Positions 25,662 through 34,489 of a stretch of DNA of 64,000 nt are shown piece after piece; position 1 is the first letter of the stretch; the number at the start of each line of letters is the position of its first letter. The notes under the pieces are model-generated. The model was given only the letters and a program-made list of their open reading frames with translations. It made no database searches and was not told the DNA's origin. Location of the stretch: positions 143,173 to 207,172 of the forward strand of contig JACIXC010000001.1 in the NCBI GenBank assembly GCA_014360655.1, written 5' to 3'. Source of the stretch: Actinomycetota bacterium (GTDB taxonomy: Bacteria; Actinomycetota; Geothermincolia; Geothermincolales; RBG-13-55-18). Made by a program: the position numbers and the translations under genes.

Positions 25662-27836
25662 CTACCCCCTCTCCCCGGAAGGGCCGCCGGGGATCTCCCC
25701 CGAGGTCCCGCCGCCCGTTTCCGCGCTCTCTCCCACGGGGGCTTCCGTGCCCGCATCCGCGGCGGTCGCAGGGTCCGTCTCCACCTCCGTATCCCCGTCC
25801 GCCTTCCCGGGAGGAGCCCCCTCCTTCTTGCTGGGGCAGGAAGTGTCCAGGCAGAGGACCCAGGGTCTGCGACCCTTGTTCACCACCTTCACCCGCGGGG
25901 AGGAGCACTGCGGACAGACCTCGCCGGTAGGCACCACGTTGCCGCTCTGCGGCAGGGGATAGGTGACGTTGCACTGGGGATAATCGCTGCAACCCACGAA
26001 CCTCTTCTTGCTCTTCTTCGCACGCACCACCCTCAGGTCGGCCCCGCAGGCCGGGCAGGTCCCCAGGACGCGGTCCTCCTTGATGCCGTTGCGTATCTCC
26101 GCCGCCACCTCCGCCCTGCTCGCCTCGAGCTGCTTCATCACCCGGGAGAGCATCTCGCGCGACTTGTCCACCACCTCCACGCGTGTCTCCTTGCCCTCCA
26201 CGATGGCGTCCATGTCGCGCTCCAGGAGCGCCGTCATCTCGGGCGACGAGATGTGGTCGGCGAACTTGCGCAGGGCCTCGGTCACCGCTATACCGGTCTC
26301 CGTGGGAGCGATGGGGTCCCCGTAGATATAGCCGCGCTCGTAAAGGCTTTCGATGATGGCGTGCCGCGTGGACTTGGTGCCCAGGCCCAGCTCCTCCATC
26401 TTCTCGATGAGCTTGCCCTGGCTGTAGCGAGGCGGCGGCTGGGTTTCGCCGCGCTTGGGCTCCTGCCTTTCCGTGACCTCCACTTCCTCACCCGCGGCGA
26501 GATGCGGGAGGTCGGTTTCCTTCTTGCGGCCGTAGGGATAGTAGCGGTACCAGCCCTCCTCCGTCGTGCGCGTGCCGCGCGCGATGAAGGGCTCCCCTCC
26601 GCAGACGAGGTCCGCGCGCACCGACAGCACAACCGCCTCGCCGGCCAGCGTGGCCATGAAGCGCCGCGCCACCAGCTCATATATCTTCCATTCCTGCTGC
26701 GTGAGGTCGCCGCGGGAGGCCGCGGCGGTTGGATGCACGGGCGGGTGGTCCGTGGATTCCTTCTTTCCCCGGGTGGGTGAGAGCTTGTCCTTCTTCAGCA
26801 GCTCCCGGCTCAGCTCCCCCAGCTCCGCGCTCTTGGCCAGCTCGCGCAGAATGCCCCTTAAATCGAGCGAGGGGGGATAGACGGTGTTGTCCACGCGCGG
26901 GTAGCTGATGTAACCGTTTATGTAGAGGTTCTCGGCGATACTCATGGCCTTGGCGGCCGAGAAGCCCAGGGAGGCGGCGGCGGCGAGCAGCCCGGTGGTG
27001 TTGAAGGGCACGGGAGGCCTCACACTCCTCTCCGTCGACTTGACCTCCTGCACCAGGGCCCTGTCCGTCAGCCGCGCGTACGCCTCCAGCGCCTCCTCCT
27101 CGCTTGGAAAGCGCTCCCGCGCGTGCAACGCGTGGAAGCTCTCCCCGTCCTTGCTGCATTCTATCTTCAAGGTCCAGAAAGGTTCGGGCACGAATTCCCG
27201 GCGCTCCCTCTCGCGGTCCACGATGAGGGCCAGGGTGGGGCTCTGCACCCTTCCCACGGAAAGGAACTTCTTTCCAAGCCGCGTGGAGGCCAGGCTGATG
27301 AAGCGGGTGAGGCTCGCCCCCCAGATGAGGTCGATGTCCTGGCGCGCCTCACCCGCCGAGGCCAGGTTGTAATAGGGCTCCTCCAACTGAGCGAAGACCC
27401 GCTTGATCTCCTGGGGGGTGAGGGCGGAGAAGCGCGCCCTGCGCACCCTGATGTCCGGACGCACCTCGCGGATGAGGTTGATGGCATCGACCCCTATCAG
27501 CTCACCCTCCCGGTCGAAGTCGGTCGCGATGATCACCTCGTCCGCCTTGCGCGCCTCGCTCTGCACCGTCTTGATGAGGGACTTGTTGGTGGGCACCTTC
27601 ACTATGTCGGCGTGAATGAGTTCCCGCGGTTCCACTTCCTGCCATTGCTGGTAGCGGGTGGGAAAGTCCACCTTGAGGATGTGGCCCTTGAGGCCCAGGC
27701 AGTGCACCTCGTCGCCGTTGGAGCGGAACACGTAGATGGGGTTGCGTGACTTGGAAAGCGGCTTCGCCCTGCCATCCGAGAGGATGGTGGAGATGCGCCG
27801 TGCCGTCGTGTTCTTCTCCGTTATGATAAGTTTCAT
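25662..27836 (-). CDS. topA: DNA topoisomerase I, archaeal type
   Basis: The 724-residue type IA topoisomerase relaxes negative supercoils through a 5'-phosphotyrosine link. The TOPRIM domain has IITEKNTTARRIS at the start and TDFDREGELIG (105-115); the active tyrosine is Tyr312 in GYISYPRVDNTVYP. Two C-terminal zinc ribbons follow (CPACG...CSDYPQC and CPQC...CLDTSC), then a Gly/Pro/Glu-rich tail of about 50 residues. IITEKN with ARRI and the DREGELIG wording match archaeal TopA better than bacterial TopA. The start MKLIITEK was chosen by family; the ribosome site GGCGGAAG is weak and upstream codons remain open. Confidence 0.93.
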   Translation of the reverse strand: MKLIITEKNTTARRISTILSDGRAKPLSKSRNPIYVFRSNGDEVHCLGLKGHILKVDFPTRYQQWQEVEPRELIHADIVKVPTNKSLIKTVQSEARKADEVIIATDFDREGELIGVDAINLIREVRPDIRVRRARFSALTPQEIKRVFAQLEEPYYNLASAGEARQDIDLIWGASLTRFISLASTRLGKKFLSVGRVQSPTLALIVDRERERREFVPEPFWTLKIECSKDGESFHALHARERFPSEEEALEAYARLTDRALVQEVKSTERSVRPPVPFNTTGLLAAAASLGFSAAKAMSIAENLYINGYISYPRVDNTVYPPSLDLRGILRELAKSAELGELSRELLKKDKLSPTRGKKESTDHPPVHPTAAASRGDLTQQEWKIYELVARRFMATLAGEAVVLSVRADLVCGGEPFIARGTRTTEEGWYRYYPYGRKKETDLPHLAAGEEVEVTERQEPKRGETQPPPRYSQGKLIEKMEELGLGTKSTRHAIIESLYERGYIYGDPIAPTETGIAVTEALRKFADHISSPEMTALLERDMDAIVEGKETRVEVVDKSREMLSRVMKQLEASRAEVAAEIRNGIKEDRVLGTCPACGADLRVVRAKKSKKRFVGCSDYPQCNVTYPLPQSGNVVPTGEVCPQCSSPRVKVVNKGRRPWVLCLDTSCPSKKEGAPPGKADGDTEVETDPATAADAGTEAPVGESAETGGGTSGEIPGGPSGERG

Positions 27837-28202
27837 CTTCTTCCGCCCCCGGGCAAACATTCGGCAAATATCCGTACCATATTTACACCACACCGTCAAG
27901 GAATCCCTTGCCCTTGCCTTCGCAACCCTCGAGGAGGACACCGAAAGGGCTTGGCGTCCCTGCCTGCCGGGTGTACCTCCGCTTCTCCCCTCGCGCGTGA
28001 CGCGCCCGGGCGCGTCACGGCGTGCCCGTCGTGCTCACTCCGGATTCTGGTGGAAGGATATGGAAAGGCAACCGCGCGGGGCCGAACGGCGACGTCGGGC
28101 GCCCCCTCCCGCGATCCCGCCCGGGCGCACGGAGTGACGCCTCGGCGTGCCCCGCGCCTCGTTTCTTATCCCGCCGGGCCAGGGCGCGGGGACGCGCGCC
28201 CG
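27837..28202. other. Intergenic region upstream of topA
   Basis: No supported gene. On the minus strand TTGACG (27894-27899) could be a -35 for topA, but no good -10 stands at the right distance. The left part is A+T-richer than the right. Confidence 0.5.
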
Positions 28203-29021
28203 TCAGAGCGGGCTGCCGAAGATATGCCGGTAGGAGAACTGGTCGTGCGCGGAGAGGAGCCGCACGGAACCGCCGTGGTCCCCCAAGAGCCCCTTGAGCT
28301 TCTTCACCTGGTGCATGGCCGCCGCGTGGTCGACGTGGGCCACCAGCCGGAAGCCCCGGATGCCGACGGGAGCCGGTCCCGCGACCCGCAGTTCCTCCTG
28401 GACGTAGTAAGCGTCTCCGCAGTGCAGCAGCCAGCCCTCGCCCGTCTCCACCGCCACGCCGCAGTGGCCCCTGGTATGCCCCGGCAGGGGGACCAGCAAG
28501 ATGCCCCCCGGCACGCCGGAAAGTTCCGCCACCCCGTCCATGCCGAACCACCTGCCGCCCGCCGCGGCCTCGTAGGTCACCCAGCGAGGTCCGTGCGCGA
28601 AATGGCAGCGGCGGTAGCGCTCCCTCTCGCTCCTGCTCACGGGGTGCAGCGCAACGTCGCGCTCCGTCGCGCTGACGTGCACCCGGGCATGGGGAAAATC
28701 CGCCAGCCCGCCTGCATGGTCCCTGTCCAGGTGGGTACAGACGATGTCGCTCACATCCCGGGGATCGAAGCCCATGTGCTGCAAGCGGCGCAGGGCCGTC
28801 TGGGACTCGTCCGGACGCAGGTTGAGTAGCAGGTTGTCCCTGCCCAACCTTCGCGGGTTCCTCATGTCCTCGACACCGAAGCCGGCATCCACCAGCACCA
28901 GGCGGTCGCCGGCCTCGACGAGCAGGCAGAGGCAGGGGACCCGGTCGAGGTGCGGTGCCAGCCAGTAGGCCACGCGGGGGTGCATGGTCCCGCAGTTCAT
29001 GTAGTGTACCTTCATCCCCAT
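28203..29021 (-). CDS. MBL-fold metallohydrolase
   Basis: The 272-residue protein is a metallo-beta-lactamase-fold hydrolase. The metal motif is THLDRDHAGG (His97, Asp99, Asp101, His102), with LVDAGFGVED before it, PGHTRGHCGV (third His) and LLHCGDAYY (bridging Asp). The pattern resembles the N-acyl-homoserine lactonase-type branch, but such similarity does not fix the substrate. Two ATGs (29021 and 29015) and a further one at 29042 are possible starts; none has a strong site. The gene overlaps the end of the upstream alpha/beta hydrolase by 10 bases at the chosen start. Confidence 0.85.
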   Translation of the reverse strand: MGMKVHYMNCGTMHPRVAYWLAPHLDRVPCLCLLVEAGDRLVLVDAGFGVEDMRNPRRLGRDNLLLNLRPDESQTALRRLQHMGFDPRDVSDIVCTHLDRDHAGGLADFPHARVHVSATERDVALHPVSRSERERYRRCHFAHGPRWVTYEAAAGGRWFGMDGVAELSGVPGGILLVPLPGHTRGHCGVAVETGEGWLLHCGDAYYVQEELRVAGPAPVGIRGFRLVAHVDHAAAMHQVKKLKGLLGDHGGSVRLLSAHDQFSYRHIFGSPL

Positions 29022-30217
29022 GTCTTCCCGTTCCCGGAACATCCCGGGTCGCTATGCGGCGCCCGCGGAGCTGCCTGGGCGCCCAGGTACGTCTGCAGCC
29101 ACTCGAAGGTGAGGTCCAGCCATTCCCGGTAATGCCCCATGGCGCAGTGGTCGTCGTTCTCGTACAGCTTCAGGAAGGCCCGCGGCGCCCTGGCGGCGAG
29201 CACGATGGAATCCTTCGTTCCCAGCAGGGTGTCGCGGTCCCCGTTGATGACCAGGAGGGGGATCTCGATCTTCCGGTAGAGGTCGTTTCCCTCAAAGGAA
29301 AGTTCTTCCAGTCGCGCGGCCATGTCCCTGATGCCGCTCGCGCCGGTGACCTTCACGAGCGCGGAGACGATGATCTCCGGTATGCCCAGGGAATTGCCGG
29401 GACCGAAGGCATGGTGCAGGGGCGCGCCGCAGGCCACGGCGCAACGGAGCCTCTCGCTCGCCGCCGCCATGCGCGCGGACCAGTAGCCGCCGAAGCTCAC
29501 CCCCACCATGGCCATGCGCGACGCGTCCACCCTGGGATGGGATGCGTAATGTTCGATGACCGCGCGGTAGACGTCCTGCGAGGCGGGGGACATGGGGCGC
29601 CGGTAGGAATAGGTCCCCGGCATCTCCATGAGGAAAACACCCATGCGCGCGTCCCGGTAGGCCAGCAGGGGGAGGGAGATCTCCTGCACCGTCCCCTCCA
29701 ATCCATTGGTAATTATTACCATGGGATACTTTCCCTCGTCCGCGGGAAAGCGCTCGTAGCCCGCCACCCGCTCCCCCGCCGCCTCCAGGGTCACGGGACG
29801 CATGAGGTCGTCCAGGAGGGGAACAAGACGGTCGCAGAGCCCGCGGGCCTTGTGGTAGGCCTCCATCCTCATGGGCGTGGTGCCCGGAAAGGCGCTCACC
29901 GTGTAGTAGGTTATCGCCTTGACGAGGGTTTCCTTCCCCTTTGCGTGTTCTTCCGCGTCCTGCGAGGCCAGGAGCCTTTCCGCCTCTTCCTCGTACCCCG
30001 CGGCGATGCCGTTCCAGTACCCGCACCACGCGGACTCCCGGAAGGACTTGAGGTCGCCGAGTTCCCGCGCGAAGACGCCGGGATCGAGCTTCCCCATGTT
30101 GGCATAACGCAGCCGGAAGAGCTGGGGGAGGAAGTAACTCACCCCCAGCCGGTTCGCGGCCCTTTCCGTCTGACCCGAGACCAGGCAGAAGGTGGTGAAC
30201 AGGTCCTTGAGCGTCAT
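29012..30217 (-). CDS. Alpha/beta hydrolase, FrsA-like esterase
   Basis: The 401-residue protein has a helical N-terminal cap (about residues 1-150) and a C-terminal alpha/beta hydrolase domain. The nucleophile elbow is GVSFGG with Ser241; LLVINGDRDTLLG holds the acid and NDDHCAMGHY the His. The long cap and MVIITNGLEGT oxyanion region resemble the FrsA/DUF1100 and 2,6-dihydroxypseudooxynicotine-hydrolase group, some of which break C-C bonds. GGAAGGAGG precedes the ATG. The stop lies within the start region of the MBL-fold gene. Substrate unknown. Confidence 0.85.
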   Translation of the reverse strand: MTLKDLFTTFCLVSGQTERAANRLGVSYFLPQLFRLRYANMGKLDPGVFARELGDLKSFRESAWCGYWNGIAAGYEEEAERLLASQDAEEHAKGKETLVKAITYYTVSAFPGTTPMRMEAYHKARGLCDRLVPLLDDLMRPVTLEAAGERVAGYERFPADEGKYPMVIITNGLEGTVQEISLPLLAYRDARMGVFLMEMPGTYSYRRPMSPASQDVYRAVIEHYASHPRVDASRMAMVGVSFGGYWSARMAAASERLRCAVACGAPLHHAFGPGNSLGIPEIIVSALVKVTGASGIRDMAARLEELSFEGNDLYRKIEIPLLVINGDRDTLLGTKDSIVLAARAPRAFLKLYENDDHCAMGHYREWLDLTFEWLQTYLGAQAAPRAPHSDPGCSGNGKTWG

Positions 30218-30370
30218 GCCGACCTCCTTCCGTCATATCCGGCCTTCCCCGGCCTTCCCGGACGCGGGCCGTGCCGCGCCCCGCGACCGGGCGGCCCTTG
30301 TGGCGCGTGCGACTCCCCCTCGACGCGGGGAAACGATCATGCAAGGTCCGTCCCCGTAACCGTTGACGTC

Positions 30371-30465
30371 GGCTCCCCGAGTACGCGGTGAGGCGACGCC
30401 GGGTCCCGGAATATGACTCCCGACCTGGTCCGGCTCCTCGAGCACGCGGTGAGGCGACCCCGGGG
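30371..30465. repeat. Two imperfect 34-bp direct repeats
   Basis: GGCTCCCCGAGTACGCGGTG at 30371 recurs at 30432 with C/T changes at two positions, continuing AGGCGAC(G/C)CCGGG. The copies are 61 bases apart, in the 280-base gap before the FrsA-like gene. Confidence 0.75.
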
Positions 30466-30500
30466 GCAGGAGACCGCCGTCCTTCTTCTCCGCGCCTACC

Positions 30501-31100
30501 CTACCTGGTGAACCTGCGGCGCCTCTCCCGGTGCGGCCTGTCGATACCGGCATAGGGTGCCCTCGGTCCCGAGAGGGCGAAGAAGAAGGGGATCCTGCGC
30601 TGCCTCTTGAAGTAACCCCAGGTACCTATGCCAAGGTAGAGTTCGTCGTTCACCTTGCGGACCTCGTCGATCATGTTTATGAACCCGGCGCCGGAATGAT
30701 AGGCCGTGTAGTCGAGCTCGAAGCAGTCCTTTCCGTCGAAGACTGAAGCCGCTATCCTGGTCTTCATAGGAAAAACATGGTGTACCCTGCCGAACCGTTC
30801 ATAGGAGTTGTAACCGTGGCCCTCGTTCTCCGCGACGGTCGTGAACCCCTTGCCCAGCCACTTTCCCTTGTTCAGGGATGAGCGGAGGCCGAAGTGGGCG
30901 AGGGGTTTCTTGATGAACCAGAACCTGCCGGTATCGAGGAGCTCTCCCTTGAACTCGCCCTCCATCTCCCGCATGGTCGGACAGGGCAGCGTGAGGAAGA
31001 GCTCCATCAGCCGCTCCTGCTTCAGGGCCTTGAGGTCCTCGACCGTCCAGCCCGCAAGGCCCTCCACCGATGGTCCACGTTCCTGCATGGCCACGCTCAT
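30501..31100 (-). CDS. Conserved hypothetical protein, lipocalin-like or GXWXG-type
   Basis: The 199-residue cytoplasmic protein has no membrane segment or signal. Features are TVEDLKALKQERLMELF near the start, LNKGKWLGKGF with a Gly-x-Trp core reminiscent of GXWXG/DUF4334 proteins, FELDYTAYHSGAGFINMIDE and DELYLGIGTWGYFK. Such wording suggests a small beta-barrel ligand binder, but I cannot assign a family. A basic tail RPHRERRRRF ends it. AAGGAGG stands 5 bases before the chosen ATG; the open frame has six further codons upstream. It sits between the two alpha/beta hydrolases. Confidence 0.65.
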   Translation of the reverse strand: MSVAMQERGPSVEGLAGWTVEDLKALKQERLMELFLTLPCPTMREMEGEFKGELLDTGRFWFIKKPLAHFGLRSSLNKGKWLGKGFTTVAENEGHGYNSYERFGRVHHVFPMKTRIAASVFDGKDCFELDYTAYHSGAGFINMIDEVRKVNDELYLGIGTWGYFKRQRRIPFFFALSGPRAPYAGIDRPHRERRRRFTR

Positions 31101-31200
31101 GACCGCCTCCTTCTCCACGTGCGCGGCTCCCCGCGCCCTTCCCGTATTTCCCGCGGTTACGACAAGGCGCCCCCGTGCCCTTCAGCCCATGAAGTGCCCT

Positions 31201-32244
31201 TCAGCCCATGACCTTCCTCAGCCACTCCGCCACGGGGGGGACGATCTCATCCACGTAATCGATGGTCACCAGGTGCGGCCGTGCCGGCAGGTAGAGGAAC
31301 TCCTTCTCGCAGGTCAGCCTGTCGTACACCCGCCGCACGTAATCCTCGGGGAAGATGTTGTCCTGCCCGGAATGGATGACCATGATGGGGGTGCGGATCT
31401 CCTCCACCCTGACCGCCAGGGGGGTGGAGCCGAGGGAAGCCAGCGCCGAGAGGCTGACGGCGTTGACCGCCAGGGGGTCCTCCCTGAAAAACCCCTTCAG
31501 GTCCGGGTACAGCCGGCAGGGTTCCGCTGCGAGGTCCAGGTACGCGGAGACGGGGACCATGAAGCGTCCCAGGGGGGAAGCGGTTATCGCGCGCACCAAG
31601 GGCAGCCGCGAGAACTTCAGCAGGGGCCCGTAGAGACCCGGCCAGCGCGTCATGCGCTCGTTGTCCGGCTCATCGGGCGCGATCACGTTGTGGCAGACGG
31701 CCGCCTTAAGGCGCGGCTCCGCCGCCGCGCAGTAGAAGGCCACCATGCCCCCCTGGCTGGAACCCGAGACCGCCACGCGGTCCCCGTAGACGGAGGCGGC
31801 ATGGTCTATCACCGCGCGCGCGTCATCCGCCAGCTCGCCCAGGGTATAGACCCCGCGCAGCCCCTCGCTCATGCCGTGACCCCGCGGGTCGAACCCCACC
31901 ACGTTGAAGCCCTCCCGGCTCAACTTGTAGAGCAGCTCCACGTAGAGCAGCGCGTACACGCTGGTTCCGGGAATGAAGACCACGACCGGGTCACCGGGCT
32001 TGCTCTCGAAATGGTAGAGGGCCAGCTTCCTCTCTCCCGCCTGCAGCCACTCCTCCCTCCAGGTGCCGAAGAGTTCGCCCAGGCCCACCCTCTCCATGAG
32101 CGAGCGGGCATACGCCCTGGCCTCCTCCTCCGTGGGGACGGGCTTATGCATCTTGCGATAGCTGTAGGTTGCCCAACCCGCCGTGCCTGCCGCCGCGAAC
32201 AAAGCCCCTTTCTTCACCGCCTGCATGAGACCATGCTCCGCCAT
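31201..32244 (-). CDS. Alpha/beta hydrolase (lysophospholipase/serine aminopeptidase S33 type)
   Basis: A 347-residue alpha/beta hydrolase. VVVFIPGTSVYALLY gives the oxyanion hole, VVGFDPRGHGMSEG is the classic HG-adjacent strand, the nucleophile is Ser163 in GSSQGG, MVIHSGQDNIFP has the acid and ARPHLVTID the His. The N-terminus has a hydrophobic stretch (KKGALFAAAGTAGWATYSY) that may anchor it in the membrane. The start is ATG at 32244, with GTG one codon earlier and a GGGGG site. It is divergent from the MerR-TetR regulator, its likely controller. Confidence 0.87.
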   Translation of the reverse strand: MAEHGLMQAVKKGALFAAAGTAGWATYSYRKMHKPVPTEEEARAYARSLMERVGLGELFGTWREEWLQAGERKLALYHFESKPGDPVVVFIPGTSVYALLYVELLYKLSREGFNVVGFDPRGHGMSEGLRGVYTLGELADDARAVIDHAASVYGDRVAVSGSSQGGMVAFYCAAAEPRLKAAVCHNVIAPDEPDNERMTRWPGLYGPLLKFSRLPLVRAITASPLGRFMVPVSAYLDLAAEPCRLYPDLKGFFREDPLAVNAVSLSALASLGSTPLAVRVEEIRTPIMVIHSGQDNIFPEDYVRRVYDRLTCEKEFLYLPARPHLVTIDYVDEIVPPVAEWLRKVMG

Positions 32245-32571
32245 CACCCCTGCCCCCTTTTCTCGCTACTGGTCTTTACGCCTTCTTTCTACATACTCAT
32301 TATATTGAGTGAAGATTCATTCATTACATCGCTATTCTTACCGCCGGCGACCGGCCCTGTCAAGAAAGGCCACGCCGTCGCATGAACGGCGTTCATCTTC
32401 ACTCGGCGGATAATAAAGATCCGCTAAAAGCGTTGTCACGTGCCCTTTTCTTCTACGGGCAACTTGATGCGTCTTGCGCGACTGCGCCGCCTTTCACTAT
32501 TATTATTGTTTGTGATTTATTAGTTTTTGTGTTATAGTTCAGCGAGCAACGTCATGCGCGGGAGGGAAACC
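32245..32571. other. Divergent control region, hydrolase / MerR-TetR regulator
   Basis: A+T-rich for this genome. It contains a near-perfect palindrome at 32295-32310 over a minus-strand TATAAT, and a second A+T-rich block (32495-32540) just before the regulator that probably holds its promoter. Confidence 0.55.
32295..32310. promoter_or_regulatory. Palindrome over a -10 box, candidate regulator operator
   Basis: ACTCA-TTATAT-TGAGT: 5-bp inverted arms around a 6-base centre. The minus strand reads TATAAT across 32304-32299, about 55 bases before the hydrolase start, so a bound dimer would block the promoter. Assignment to the MerR-TetR protein is inference. Confidence 0.45.
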
Positions 32572-33453
32572 ATGACCGTCGAGCCCGGATTGCTGAAGAT
32601 CGCGGACCTGGAGAGGTTGTCGGGCACTCCCCGCCACACCATACACCGGTACGTCCGCCAGGGCCTGCTGCCCGAACCCGTCAGGACCGGCAGGACCATG
32701 GCCTACTACGGACCCGCCCACCTCGAGCGCCTGCGGGCCATCCGCGAGATCAAGGGCGGGTCCCGCCTTCCCCTCGCCTACCTGAAGCAGGTCCTGCAGG
32801 CGAGGGATGCCGGCCGCGACACGGTGACGGGGAGCCACGCCGCACGCGAGGAGCCGTCGCCGGGAAAGGGCACGGGAGAAAAGCGCAGGCAGCAGATCAA
32901 GGAAGCGGCCTTCAGGGTCTTTCTCGAGAGGGGTTTCCCGCGCGCCAGGATCCAGGATATCGCCGCGGCGGCAGGTATCTCCACCGGCACCTTCTATATA
33001 TACTACCGGGACAAGCGGGAAGTCTTCATGGAGGTCATCGACGAGCTCATCCGCAACGCCGTGCAACCGGTGGAGGAGGCGGTGCTGACGGGCGGCGACA
33101 TCCCGCGCCGTGCCGGGGAGATCGCCCGCTTCTACCTGGAAAACTACGGGTACTTCTCCGGGATCATCAACCAGCTGCGGGGGATGATGGCCGAGGAGGA
33201 GCCCGCGGCCCGGGACAAGTTCATCGCCCTGCACAAGCAGCTGGCGGACCCCATCGTGCGCGGCATCCGCGCGGCCGTCGCGGGCGGCTTCATCCGCGAG
33301 GTGGACCCCGAGCTGCTGGCCCGTGCCATCATGGGCATGGTCGAGTTCCTGGCCATCTACCTGTCCTTCGAAGGAAAGCACGACGTCTCCCGGGTCGTCT
33401 CCTTCATAACCGACCTTCTCATGAATGGCCTGCGCGTGCCCGACGGCGGCTGA
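32572..33453 (+). CDS. MerR-TetR fusion transcriptional regulator
   Basis: The 293-residue protein joins two DNA-binding folds. Residues 1-80 read as a MerR winged helix (LLKIADLERLSGTPRHTIHR, RYVRQGLLPEPVRTGRTMAYY). Residues about 100-150 are a TetR helix-turn-helix (RRQQIKEAAFRVFLERGF, IQDIAAAAGISTGTFYIYY) followed by an all-helical ligand domain. MerR normally bends its promoter with a C-terminal effector coil, here absent; the TetR part supplies the ligand pocket and dimer interface. GGGAGGG precedes the ATG; an upstream extension lacks family sequence. It probably controls the divergent hydrolase. Confidence 0.9.
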   Translation: MTVEPGLLKIADLERLSGTPRHTIHRYVRQGLLPEPVRTGRTMAYYGPAHLERLRAIREIKGGSRLPLAYLKQVLQARDAGRDTVTGSHAAREEPSPGKGTGEKRRQQIKEAAFRVFLERGFPRARIQDIAAAAGISTGTFYIYYRDKREVFMEVIDELIRNAVQPVEEAVLTGGDIPRRAGEIARFYLENYGYFSGIINQLRGMMAEEEPAARDKFIALHKQLADPIVRGIRAAVAGGFIREVDPELLARAIMGMVEFLAIYLSFEGKHDVSRVVSFITDLLMNGLRVPDGG

Positions 33454-33598
33454 CCGCGCCGCCCTCGCGTTCATACACGGCCGCCGGTCGGGGCGACCGC
33501 ATGGCGAAGAACGTCGCCCCCGTCGCTCAAGGGAGCCGATCCTGCCTCCACGGACGCGGGGCAAACCGTGGCCCCGGGGTCGTCCCCTTCCGCCCCCG

Positions 33599-34489
33599 TC
33601 ACCGCGGGAGGTCGATCCTCCCGCCCATCTCCCCGTAAAGCTGCGGCAGGAAGGAGGCCAGGTTGTTGTACTCTATGAGGCTGTGCAGGCAGTTGTTGCG
33701 CGCCAGGTCCGCCATCCTGAAGAGGAGGGGCCGCTTCACCCTCACCGGGACGCCTCCCTTCATGGTGTAACCGATCCAGTAGCGGCTGCGGTATTCGACC
33801 CCTCCCTCGACCTCTCGCACCGCGTGGAAAAAGACGTTGAAGGGGGTTTTGAGCAGGCTCAGCGTTACGTTGGCGCAGTAAGCCCTGGACATGCCGGACG
33901 CCTCGAACATGTCCATGTCCAGCCCGAAATCGCGCGGCGAGAAGAAGGTTATGGCGAGCTTCTGCGCGCTGCGCACGTTGAACCCCTCCACCGGGTAGTG
34001 GGTGCTTCCGTGATTCCTCTCCCGGAGCGGCACCCCCGAGGCGTCAAGGTGCCGGGCGGGGTCATCCACCCCTATGTCGGTATGGGCGACGGGGCACCAA
34101 AGGGCGTAACGCAGGCCTTCCAGCGGGTGCCAGTTGAACCACCAGTCGAGCATCTCGGGGGTGACGCCCGGCATCCTCACAAGCGTGGCGGCGAAGCCAC
34201 TGCCGTCGGGCATGACGGTGTAGCCGGTCTCCACCGGGAGGTACCCCGGCCTCATGAGGTCGTTCCGGTCATGGATGGAGGTGGCCCTGGAGGGGTCCAC
34301 CGGTCCCGCGTTGACCCTCTCCAAGTCGTCGGCGGGGATCTCCGCCAGTTCCTTGTGGAAATATTTGGAATATGGCTTTCTTTCCTCCTCGGCCGCCAGC
34401 CGCCTGCGCTCCATCTTCCGGATGTCCTCCATGGTCACCGGGTCGGGGAAGATCTTCCCCATCCTCACGAACAGGCTCCCCAGGCTCAT
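33599..34489 (-). CDS. DAPG/phloretin hydrolase-like protein (PhlG fold)
   Basis: The 296-residue protein resembles the DAPG hydrolase PhiG domain family, zinc enzymes that cleave C-C bonds of acylphloroglucinols such as 2,4-diacetylphloroglucinol and phloretin. MPGVTPEMLDWWFNWHPLEG, YALWCPVAHTDIG, and FFHAVREVEGG followed by RSRYWIGY supply His and Glu positions expected for the metal site. The start follows GAGGG and overlaps the HXXEE gene stop by 4 bases. It is the last gene of the cluster. A second family member is two genes upstream. Substrate is not known. Confidence 0.8.
   Translation of the reverse strand: MSLGSLFVRMGKIFPDPVTMEDIRKMERRRLAAEEERKPYSKYFHKELAEIPADDLERVNAGPVDPSRATSIHDRNDLMRPGYLPVETGYTVMPDGSGFAATLVRMPGVTPEMLDWWFNWHPLEGLRYALWCPVAHTDIGVDDPARHLDASGVPLRERNHGSTHYPVEGFNVRSAQKLAITFFSPRDFGLDMDMFEASGMSRAYCANVTLSLLKTPFNVFFHAVREVEGGVEYRSRYWIGYTMKGGVPVRVKRPLLFRMADLARNNCLHSLIEYNNLASFLPQLYGEMGGRIDLPR

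Noticed and set aside
27936-28202. Coding frames upstream of topA
   Set aside because: Only short GC-rich shadows without ribosome sites; the topA start is set by family motifs.
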